Assembly: GCF_040954645.1 (NCBI RefSeq)
Contig: NC_092806.1
Span: 23,771,644 to 23,835,643, forward strand
Reading direction: 5' to 3'
Length of the DNA: 64,000 nt
Origin: Diabrotica undecimpunctata
Taxonomy: Eukaryota > Arthropoda > Insecta > Coleoptera > Chrysomelidae
Shown here: positions 24,001 through 36,000 of the stretch, piece after piece
Numbering within the stretch: the first letter of the stretch is position 1
Layout: each line of letters begins with the position of its first letter
Program-made: the position numbers and the translations under genes
Notes under the pieces: generated by a model
Told to the model about the DNA's origin: nothing
What the model saw: only the letters and a program-made list of their open reading frames with translations
Databases searched by the model: none

Positions 24001-27000
24001 TATAAATTTGATTTATTGATTGATCGTAGTTAGTGGATATTTACTGCTATTGAATTATTTGATTTTATTTTCTTTACCAATCATACATTTGATATTTATT
24101 TTGAATTATTTGAATTTTACTGATTGCATATTTGATATTTGTCGTGAAAATTTAATACATTTGGGGAGAAATATTATCGTGTTCTGAAACATATAGAGTG
24201 TTGTAAAATTTCACATTTGGCGGGGACAAAAACAGTAACGAAAAGAAACAACATGTCGACCACAAGGAGTCAAAGTAAAACGCAAGAAAGGAAAGAGGAT
24301 AAGATAGAAGAGGAAACAATTATTGATGAAGGATCGGATAATGAAGGAAATGCCACAATAATGGAGGAAAGAAAAGAAACAGGAATGCTGGAAAAATTAT
24401 TAGCAATGATGCAAATACAGACACAAACAATGAATGAAACATCAAAGAAAATGGATAAAATGGATAGAAACCAACAAGAAACATCACAAAAAATGGATGA
24501 AACAAAACAAACAATGGCAGAAACGAAACAAACAATGGAAGAAAACCAACGGGAAACAAGGCAAGCAATAGAACTAAATAACAGGAATATAGAGAAGCGT
24601 TTGGAAAACTATGAACAAGAAATTAAAGGATGTGTTGAGGGGATAAAGAAAGAACTGATACAACAGATAGAAGAAATAACCATAAAGAATGCAAAACAAG
24701 AGACAGAGATTAAAGATATCCAAAATACAATGAAGGAGATACAAAATTGCCAGAGAAAGGAACTAGAGATGCAGAGAGAAGAAATAGAAACTAAAATGAA
24801 AGATAGTAAGACTGTCCAGAAAAAGGAATTAGAACAGTTAGAAGAAAAATTTGAAATGGCGCTACAAGAAGACAGGAAGGAAATAGAAAGAAGATTAAAG
24901 CAAAATGAAAAACAAATGGCAGAAATTGAACTAAGAGGGGTAGAGAGAAAAGAAGTCATCATCCATGGAACAAGCGAGTCGAAAATACAATTTGGCGGGG
25001 ATATACGGAAAATGGGGTAAATAGTTATGAATTAGCGCACATAGAGACAGGAAATATACGGGGTATTTTTAACATTCACGACATCTATCAATATCATGAA
25101 TAGATTTTAATAACATAGTGAAATAATTTGATCCTAGAAAACTTTTGTCATTTTTAAAATTTAACAAAGAGTTTTCGGCAGATCAAATGGCGGGGATTTG
25201 TTATATGTAAAATCGAGAAAAATATTGGTTTGTTTAAAAATATTTCAAAGTTCAAAAACATTAAAATAATTCAGATAAGTAGGATAATATCCAACAAACA
25301 TTTCGGAGAAGGAAAGTTATTAAAGCCTTGAATTACCTGTACCAAACAAAATGTAAGCTTTACATCAATCATTTCTTTGTTAAACTTGAGTGACCCGCAT
25401 AAGTTTAAGTGATACAAAAGACAAATTGAAACGGGTTTTTACAAATGCATTAGTGCAGTGATTAAAGACAATAGAAGATATTTTAGAAAGAGGTTTTTGT
25501 TAGTTTTAAGATTTATAGAAAAATATTATTTGTAAATAAGTTTTAGGAAATTTATAATTATAGGTAAAAATTTGTTTGTTATCGAAATGAAGAAATGGGG
25601 GAATTGTGACGAGTTGTGATTGGCGGAGATTGAAAAAGGTGGGATAAGTGTGTGGGAGAAAGTTTAGCGAGATTGAGGAGAGAGAAAAGATAGCAGTCAG
25701 TTGGTTTCCAAGTCTTCAAGAAAGAACAGTGTTTGTTCTCTGTCGGTTCCCGAAATGTAGCAAGCAGTAGTGTTGAATGTTAGTGAGTTTTTGTGGAGTT
25801 AGTGTATCTGACAGAAGCTGAAACAACAAAATATTGTAAGTCATATTTCTCTACTTATATTCCAAGAGTCACTGTTCAGGCCAACGAGAGATTCAGTTTA
25901 TCGTAAAGAGAAGATATTCCAAGAGTCAATTTTTCACTCGGGCCAACGAGAGATTCAGTTTATCGAGAGGAGAAAGGCTATCATAATTTGAATGATTTGT
26001 GCTTTTGAAGGAGATCATTAAGGACGATATACTTGCAACAATCTGATGTAAGATTGCTGATTACATAGGGAGCGGTTGAGAGGAGATAATATAATCTACA
26101 AGGAACAAGGATTTGGACCACTCATCATCAGAGAGAGATAATTTTGTTTTCTGCAGTTTTTTCTTTTATTGATAACACAATTTTTACACGTAATTTAGAA
26201 AGGATATAAATATTTGGATTAGGAGAGTTAGAATAGTTCGGAATTTTGAGATTTCAATTAATATTGTTTGTACCATAAATTTTGATTGTTCACGTACGGA
26301 GAACAAAACTTTGAGAATCCTTATATGAGATTTGTTTATTGAAAACTTTTGAGTGTGAATTATTTCATTATTTTTATTTCAATATATAGTGTTAGATCAT
26401 ATGTGTTTTTTATTATTCCGGTATTCTCTGGACCTTACCTTTCACATGTAATAGCATAGATATTGAAGCACGAATTTAACCCTGAGATAAAAGAATTAAA
26501 AATTGTGATAGAGTCATAATCATATCATTTAAATAATTTTAATTAATCAAAAAAATTAATTAGCTAATTATTGCTTGGCGCACCAAGACTATAAATATCA
26601 CGATAATATATATATATAAAACCCCTACCATCAATTATCGTTCGACCATTATCATAATCTTATGTTATTAGAAATGAGGAGATTGGATTACATTATTTAA
26701 TTTTCAGTTATTTTCATTTTTTAATTTACATGATACAGTTCATATGTACCATGCATTGTAACAATTTTCAAGATTGTGCTTACTTTCTTTGTGATTTTCA
26801 TTTATTGTGTTTAGTTCTGCTGTTACTAGCGTATGCTGTGTGGCTATTTCTGCACATTTTTCAGTTTTAATGTTACTAGTTCTGCGAAATGTATCTTCTG
26901 TGTATACTATGAAATTTTTAATGATTTTAACGCTTCTACCTTCTGCTACATAGTTATATTTATTCCACAAAAAATTTGCTCCTAGAAAGAATATGTTATT

Positions 27001-30000
27001 TTTAAATTATTTGTTCTACAAAACTCTATTTCATTTCTATTTTCTTCTCTTGTAATCCCCATCCATCCAATTCCTCTGTTCTGACCTCTAGCTGTTCTTC
27101 TAAACCCCTATCATTATTAGATGTATATTTGTCTCTTTTATTTGGTCAATTATATGCTTCATAAAATTTCTTCAGTTAAATATAATAGCAATAAGTTAAT
27201 ATTCGTTGGTTTTAGAGAAACGACTCAGCTCCATACGATGGAATGTGGAACATGGACAATGGAGCTAATTCAATTGATACTCTAGGTCTTGTTAGAAATT
27301 GGAATTATCAATCTCATGTGCCTTATTATGAAGGGACATGTGGAGACGTCGAAGGTACTCAAGGGGAACTGTGGTATCCCCCTCACGACCAAAAAAGTGT
27401 TAAAATTTTTTCAAACGATTTGTGTAGGTAAGTTCATTATTTCAATTGATAAATTTAATCTATAGTTTATTTTTATGAACGAGAGAGTAATTAGCATAAT
27501 TTTAACTGGTAGCTCCGACCACTCCATGGGCGTGCTCAAGATTAATTAAAAAATTACTTTGAATAATTGTAAAAAATAAATGAATTATTTCAGTGTTATA
27601 AAGTGTTATGTGTATGTAAACAAAAGTGACCTCTTTTATCACACACTATATTAGAACTGACTGGCCTACATTAAAAAGGGTTTTAAAAAATTCACATTTT
27701 TTTTAATTTTTAATAATTACAAAAGAGAAAAAGAGTTTTTAAAACCGTCTAAGGTATGTTAAATAGATGAATAAAAATATTAATATAAAACTTACAGCTA
27801 CTTGTTACAAATCCAAATCAGATTCAGAAGATGAACTTTCAGAACCAAGATTTATAATAACTGGCTCGATCATTTTATCAGTTATATTGTCCAGCTTCCA
27901 CATTTTTTCCTCTTCTTTAATAGTGTGATTTACTGCCTTTTCCTAGTTTTCAGGTTTTACATTATTTACGGCCTCCAAAAACAACTGTTTAACATCATGA
28001 ATTTTAAAAGTGGTATTTTTTCTTGAAACTTCACTCTTTATCTGTGCCCATACCAGTTCAATCGGGTTTAATTCACAATGATATGGTGGGGATCTAAGTA
28101 CTGTCATTCCACGATTTTTGGCAATTTCATCAATTTCGTATTTTTTAAATTTTTCTTTATGAAGGGCACACAACGAATAAAGTTCCTTTCTTATAGATCC
28201 GGGATGGTACGTAATATTTTTTGAACTCAGCCAATTCTGCAAGTCTTTTTTTAACCACTTGGTTGTGGGCAGTCCTTCTATAAGTCTGGAGTGATAACTT
28301 GCATTATCCATTACTATTACACAGTTCTTAGGAAGAAGATCTATCATTTGTTCGAACCATTCTTGAAAGACATCAGCGTTCATGTCTTCATGGTAGTCAC
28401 CGGTGCGAGTTGATTCAAAAGTTAATAAACCACCTTCAACAAAACCGTCTGAACTGCCAATGTGTACTATTATCAGCCTGCGTCCCTTTCCTGATGGTGG
28501 GTTTAAACCAGTAAATAAGTTATTTACAAAAGCGTGCCTTTGACTTGTAACAGTTTCATCCTGCCAAAATTTATTTGGTGTATGACCCTCGTTGATCCAT
28601 GTTTCATCAAGATAAAATATTTTTCTTTTTTGGTTTCTCATTTCCTTTATGGTTCTTAGAAAATGTCTTCTCCATATGACAATATCGCTTCTTTCTAATA
28701 AAATAGACTTTCTGGGATTCTTTTTCCAGCGGAAGCCTATTTCTTTTAAAAGTTTCCATAACGTACTTCGACTCATTTCTGGGTAATCCTTATCATCTCG
28801 AACTGAGACAAGAACTTTATCCAATGTTGGAAATTTTTGTCTAAAGAAGAATTCATGCACTTTCCGTCGAAGTCCTTCTTTAAAATGATATTCTATTTGA
28901 AATTTTGGTTTCCCTGGAGTATTACTTGGCATTTGAAAACTACCACATTTCTCTTCTTTAATAACTCTGTAAATCGTAGATTTCCCAACACCAAGTGTAC
29001 TGCTAACTAACTCAACGGTCTCATCAACACTTTCACATAAACGTTTGTCTGTAAATGATTTAAAACAATTAAATATTAATGTTTTTTCATTAACTGTTAG
29101 AGGACCAATTTTTCGGCGTTTACACGGCACTTCCAAATTTTCCATAACACTAGTATACACAATAAACTGCACCTTGCAACTGAAGTACCTACTTTTAGTG
29201 AACTGTTAAGAATTTTGAATACGCCACTTGGACCTTCCTATATACAAAATGGAAAAACCCACTATCACATTTTCTGTGGAATAAGTTTAGAAGGTAATTA
29301 TCTAGTCAATTACTGTCGTAGATTCCTGGAATTAAGGAATTAAATGTTTGATTGTTGAAACCCTTACTTCGTGGAATGCACTCATTTCAGATAAAATAAA
29401 ACGTTTTATTTTATCTAAAGGATTAAACTTTATTTTGCAAATAGATAAAATAAAACGTTTTATTTTATCTAAAGAATTAAACTTTATTTTGCAAATAGGT
29501 AGATACTTATTAAACTTTTATTGGTTATATATAACCAATAAAATAAACATATTACATTTCTTGCAAATTCATTAGTACCTGTTAACCTCCATCACTCCGA
29601 CACTGGCAACCTTATTTAGGGATTAGTAACCCTCACAACTATTGTATTCTATTCTGCTCCAACCTTTATACATGGTGGTCATACTCAATTTAAAATTGTT
29701 TTCCTATATACTTCTGTAAACTTGTTGACAAATATCTGTTTTTCATTGAGTCACCCGTATCAACAGTTTAGGGATTTGCATACATAATTTATTGTTTTAT
29801 TACTCTCTCATACATAAAAATACACTATAAGAATATATTGGTCTTGAGTTAGAATTCGTCCAGAATGAGAATTTTTAATAAAAAGTCTTTTCTTTATCGG
29901 ATTTATCCGAGCTACCGCAATTGTTAGGATATGATACGCGATTCTTTTTAAAGACTTTACTTAGTTACAATTAAGGCAATTACTCAACACACATATGTAC

Positions 30001-33000
30001 TACAAAACAATCGTATACATTATATGTAACTGGTTGTATGACTAATTATTTAAGCCATAATGCCGTAAAAAAAATAAATTCTTTGCTCTTTTTCCATTTT
30101 TTTAAAATTTGCAGTCACGCTTGCTTCCAAACGCGGTCAAAAAAATAGTTTGAGTCCGATTAGGCTGAAATTTTGACATTATAATGTACTATATGATAGT
30201 GCATTTCTCTTTTGATAGTGGCGCCATTGGGCGGTGAAACTAAGTACTTAACGAACCGCCTCGTAGAACGGTACAATCTAGTTTTATAGGAGTGTAAAAA
30301 TACTGGAGAGCATCAAGAAATGCCTGTATTATCTTGAAGGGAAATAACTGTAATAGTTAACGCAAGGGGGGTATGTTGTATTTATTGTATGTTGTAAAAC
30401 GCCGGTATAAGTATTGGCGTCACTCCTCTACGAGTCACGCAAGGACAGTCTCTTGTCCTATGCGGTATAAATCGTCTCCAACGACGGATAAACGAAACAT
30501 AATCGTCAACGGCATAGAATGCGAAAGGCAAATGAGGGGCATTAATATTGTTTAATATTTTTATTATATTATTTAATATTGCCCAAGTAAATTGATAAGG
30601 AAAGTCAAAAACAAAATTTGTCCCATAGTCCCTGGTAGGCGTCCCAAAACATAAAGAAATATAGTTGGATATAAAAACAATGGTTTTAAGTAAGGATAAA
30701 ACAGTAAAGGAACACATACGGTATCGGCATACATTCAAAAGCTATGGATACGTAAACATTTATCCATAGTGATAAATAAAAACAAACTAATAGAATTAGA
30801 CCCTAGAATTACTTCAACAACGTTTTCCCTGGTAGGTGGATAGGTAGAAGGGGATCTCTCTAATTGCCACCACGGTCTCCAGATTTGACTCTGTTAGATT
30901 TTTTATGGGGATATTAGACGAGCAAAGTGTATCAAAGTCGACCAAATACAGAACGGAAATTGCACAAATAACTCGCGAAGTTTTAGTTAACCCCGTAGAA
31001 ATAAATATTCAAATATTTGCATCGTTGTAAAGGCGATTAGGAGTCCTTTCAAATGAGGTGTCCCCTGATCTCAGTTTATATTTAAAAAATCGTCGATTAT
31101 CTCATTACGCCAGCACTGATGACGTAATGTTTAACACATATATAGCAATTGATGGCGATTTAAAAATTAAAATTGACGTGTTTTAAGATTTTTTTTAAAG
31201 TCGTCTGTCTTCGAAATAATTAATTTATACCATAGATTTGCATCATACTGTATATTAAATTAAACAGCGTGAACACACGACCACAATCAGTTAACACGAT
31301 TAAAATTAGACAAGCGTCATACCTTGGACATCTAATTCGATAGGTATAGAGTGTGGCGAATTAAACAAACAATGAACTATTATAAGAATTAATAATAAAT
31401 AGACTAACATCAACTATATTTAATTCGATAGCCCTGGCGAGATGAATGAACTTTAACTCATAGGTACAAATAGTCATCAAATTTTAAATAGTTGCAATAA
31501 ACAATAAAAACAATATATATGTTCAGGTAAAACTAGGTATTGCTTACCGGTAATTGAAGTTGATTTCAATGGTTTACATTATTTTACGAAACAACGAAAA
31601 AAACGAATTTAATATAATGTTTATTGATTCACTGTCGGGTTGCGTCTGTCGGATATGTCGGCGTACTATAAGAATCGACGGGATACGGGGAAGACAAATG
31701 TATCGATTAATTTACACAACCATATTTGAATTTAAACGTGGAGTTTGAACAACTTGAAGTGCCCATACTAGACCTATACAACAGAAAAACAACAAATTCT
31801 TCAGAATAAACAGAAATTTCTCAAATTGATCTTCATTGGCATTGGCACTGATATTTGTCGACTACGAGAAAGCATTCGATACCATAAGCCATCGGAAAAT
31901 GTTAAAAGCATTGACAGAATGCCGAATAGACCATCGCTACACTAACATAATCAAATATATCTACCAAAATGCCACAGCTAGCGTAAGAGTACAAGAAACA
32001 AATAAATTCTGTATACAGCGAGGAGTACGGCAAGGAAACACAGTCTCTCCAAAACTATTCATGACGATTTTAGAACATACTTGTAAGAAGGCACATCTGA
32101 ACGAGCATGGTATCAACATAAATGGAGAGAAGCTCAGTCATTTGAGATTTGCAGATGACATCGTCCTTATAGCCGATCGTATGGATGATGCAATAATAAT
32201 GTTTGAAAAATATGTATTTAAATCGGGCCTACCCATATGCCTCAAAAGGAAAATCTTTGACCAGTGTGTGTTACCTGTACTCACTTATGGAGAGGAAACA
32301 TTAACACTCACAAAAAAGGTAGTTAATAAGATACGCGGGACTCGGATGGCTATGGAGCGCTAGATGTTAGGTGTCTCTCTGAGAGACCGAATCCCAAACG
32401 AAGAAATACGTCGTAGAACAAAAACAACAGACGCTGTCGAAAAAATCGCGTCGTTAAAATGAAATTGGGCAGGACACGGCGCTATATTATCAGATAACCG
32501 ATGGACAAAACGCATTTTAGAGTGGAGACCAATGCAAGAAGCAATACGGAGCAGAGGACTAGATGGACTGACGACCTGAAGCGTATTAACGCAAGCCGCA
32601 CAAGACAGAGATAGATGGAAACAACTGAGGGAGACCTATGTCCAGCAGTGGACGCATACAGGTTGATGATGATGATGATGATCTTCAACCTCAATCGGGA
32701 AGGCACTTAGGGGGAGAACAATCCGCAAAACAAAGAATTGGTGTTTATAGTAGAATGCTGAGTCGCAATTTTGAACAGTGATATAAGATTGTCTAGAAAA
32801 AGTTATACATATTGTCACTCCTTTAGACGAAGTCACATTCTGAAATGGAAGACAACGATGGATTTTATACCTCTACTATTGAATATTATCTAACGAAATT
32901 TAAAAAAATTAAACTTGCTGACAAATTTTGGTTTAGTGAACAATTTTTCTGAGGGTGGAATTTAAACACCATTTGTTGGCGAAATTCAGGGACAAGCTGT

Positions 33001-36000
33001 GGATGATGAACTTCGTGGCATTACCTCACATGAGGACTCAGTTAGATAGTTTAAACAGAATTATGTACCAAAAGAAGATAATTCTCTAAGTGTTCTCCAA
33101 ACTTGTCCCATAGATTTTGGACATTATTGTGTGGATAGGTTTATGATAACGGTTGGGAAGCCCAAAAAAACAACAACAATTTTGAGAAACATTCGATGTG
33201 GACCTGATCATACTGCAAAGAAAGATGAGATAAGTATGGACCAAATTGCGTTCCATTGAGGACTATAATCCGGTATAACTGTTGTAGATTAGTTATCGTG
33301 TTATCAGACGATGCAATATCAACAATTAATACAGTTTAAGTTTGAATACAGTTTCGCCATTATGTTAATTAGCCATGTTATTTTTTTCTCAAACTTCTCT
33401 CTCACGTTAGTTACTTTCTTTGTCATTCTTTTATAATTAAAAATCTTTGAAAGCTACAACAAGACTAATAACAGTTAACTATCTGGTTTTAGTTCAATCG
33501 AATTAGATTGGAACGGCGACTATACACTCCATGGAATGAAAGGGCACAAATTTGTTGGAAACGATAAAACTTTCGATAATGGCACCAAGTATCCTCAAAT
33601 GGGTTGTTTCAAGGGTAAAGGAGTCACTCACCAGCTCTCGGGTGTCAGAAATGTCTCACTTTGCAAGTAAGTAAAACATTTTAATAACATACAGTATAGT
33701 GGTTAACATTATTAATGTAAACAATATTGGAAAATAGAGAGGACTGTAAAACACAACATTATAAATGAAAAATATGAGCATAATTCTAATAACTTCTTTT
33801 TTGTCAATTGTTTTCGGTTCCCAATTTGTGACATTGAGTCTCTTTATATCCTCTTCTTCGTCCGTTTTCCATCTTGTTCTGGATCTACCCCTTCTATGAC
33901 GTCCTCCTATTGCACTTGACAGTACTATTTTCGGTAGTCTGTCATCTGACATCTTCAGAATGCGTCCTATCTATCTTAGCTGTATTCCTAGTACTCCTAA
34001 TATACTGGGGTCCCCATTTTAATTCTTCCAGGTCTTCTTTTATCCTTCTGATCCAAACGCCGTTCTCCATTTTTCACCAAATATTTTTATGCAACTGCCC
34101 AGGGTAGGATAGAATAGGGCTCAATACATTTGAGCATTATCCTCAAATACCTGATGTCACGTAAGGCCATCATAGACTGTTAAGAAGGCTGGGCTGAAGG
34201 GACAACTTCAAGGGATGAGCCAAAATAGACCTGTTAGGTCGGGAGGAAGGATGATTAAGCGCCCACTCAAATTGAACGTAACCTAACCTAACCTAACCTC
34301 CAAATATTTTCCTTAGAACTTTTCGTTTCCATATCTGTATCATTTCTTGCTGTTTTTTTGTTTAATATCCAGGTCTGTGATACATAAGTTACTATAGGCC
34401 TAATAATCGTTCATTATATTCTTAATTCGTCACCTTTTAATATGTTTTTATTTCTTAGTAACCTATTTAATGTATAAACACACACTTGTTCACTTTTATT
34501 AGTCTATTTTGCATTTCGTCTTCTGTGTTTGGTTTTCGTCTTATAATTGCTTCTAGATATTCATACCACCCAACTTCCTCCAACCTCTCTGTGTTATTTG
34601 TTTGTACTGTTAAATATTTCCCTCTTTGGTATTCTTGGTCTGTACATTCCATATATTTTATTTTTAATTACCAAAATTCACTCAAAATATGGTTAATGCC
34701 TACAAGACCGAGGCCAAATAAGTCACTTGTCAAATTTGTCAAAGACTAGCATTTGGTAGTGTAAGATCTTACACTCTCCATGGCTACTCTAACAACATTA
34801 GAGATCGACGTCTTCGAGGTGGCCTCATTATATCCTTATTATATCCTTCTCAATTCTAAAATATAATTTTGGAAATATTAATACCATGTTTACCTTGACC
34901 CATGACGAAAGATTAAGAGGCCACCAGTACAAGTAAAAGATGGTTAAAGACATCAGCAACGTCCAAAATAAACTTCTTACTTAAATATTTAATACCAGAC
35001 AGTTTTTTAAAGATTTTTCTTTTGTATATTTCTAATTTTCCTCATTTTCTGTAATTGTCATTAGTTTTATATTGTTACTTTTCTTTATTTTTGGGCATAA
35101 TGGGAGCTTGCTCCTCTGCTCTTATTTATGTTATAATAATAATAATAATACTGCGGTGTACTAGGTCACCTATGACTCGATAACACGAAAAGAGTCCCGT
35201 CTATCTGGGATCAGTAAATTTTTCCCTTAGAGGAAGTGAGAGTATATGGTTTAAATGTGGATAATAATAAGATTATCAAACAACTGGTCTTTGTGAACAT
35301 CTCTTGAAGACATTGTAGAGTGTGGTCCTACTCTCAACATCCAAAAAACATTTTGGGAAAGACTCCGGCGTATCAGATGACCTAGAACGCGATAACACCA
35401 CCAGAGCTCATTTTTTTTTTAATCTGAGCACAAGAGGATTTCACCTCGTCCCGTTGTGTCTTCCTGCGTATGTTTAGTTCTCGAGATTCTGCAGCTATAT
35501 TTTATTTTTACCATTATAATTGATCAAATTCCTTTTGGATTTTTACATCTAGGATGTTTGTGAGGGTCCTTTTGTCTGTCAAGAGTTGCAGGTTAAGTTA
35601 ATCTGAATTTACGATTGAGAACACAGTCTTTAAAAAATTGGAATCAAGGACGAAATAAAGAGGTCGACCAAGCAAAACGTGGACCAAATCTGCGGAGCAG
35701 TAGAACAATCTTGAATGTAGGTAAAAGTGCTAAAAACGGATCGAAAAAGGTGAAGAGTGTTCACAGTTGTCTTCTGCTATAGCTGTAGAAATTTAGGTGG
35801 TAGGAATTTAGAACTAAACGAGAAAGTCAAGTAAATCAAGACTGCCATGCGTTACAACAAAAAAAATCCAACAATTCTGGAAATAATCGTTTGTTAGGAC
35901 GAAGAAGCTTGTAATTTAGCGGCGGTCTTGGACCGAGAAGACGAAGAACGGAAGGCAGAACGGATATAAATAGCTGAAGTTTATGGAATCCATCTACGAA

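Larger units (their letters stand above)
22437..26606 (+). mobile_element. Gag-only LTR retrotransposon with 1.4-kb LTRs (non-autonomous)
   Basis: Two near-identical direct repeats (22437-23847 and 25199-26606) enclose only 1,351 bp of internal sequence. The LTRs begin TGTTAT. A probable primer-binding site, TGGCTTCCAAAACGTGGGGC, follows the left LTR by one base, and a purine-rich tract, AAATGGCGGGGA, precedes the right LTR. TATAT before the left and after the right LTR fits a target duplication, although the right flank is a (TA)n run. A gag-like coiled-coil ORF is the only coding sequence; protease, RT and integrase are all missing. It would need pol supplied by another element. Confidence 0.92.

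Noticed and set aside
24320..24962. Minus-strand open frames opposite the gag-like ORF
   Set aside because: They are the mirror of an A-rich charged coiled-coil sequence (runs of F, L, S), a codon-bias artefact.
27430..29345. Terminal inverted repeats for the 409-codon transposase
   Set aside because: I compared about 300 bases on each side by eye and found no convincing pair, so no element boundaries are claimed.
32980..33130. Peptide-like stretch suggesting a piggyBac or similar transposase relic
   Set aside because: Only short fragments in changing frames and no catalytic motif; not enough to name.
34279..34299. AACCT repeats as a true telomere or chromosome end
   Set aside because: Only four units, with ordinary intron and a target duplication directly after them; best explained as the tail of an inserted element.
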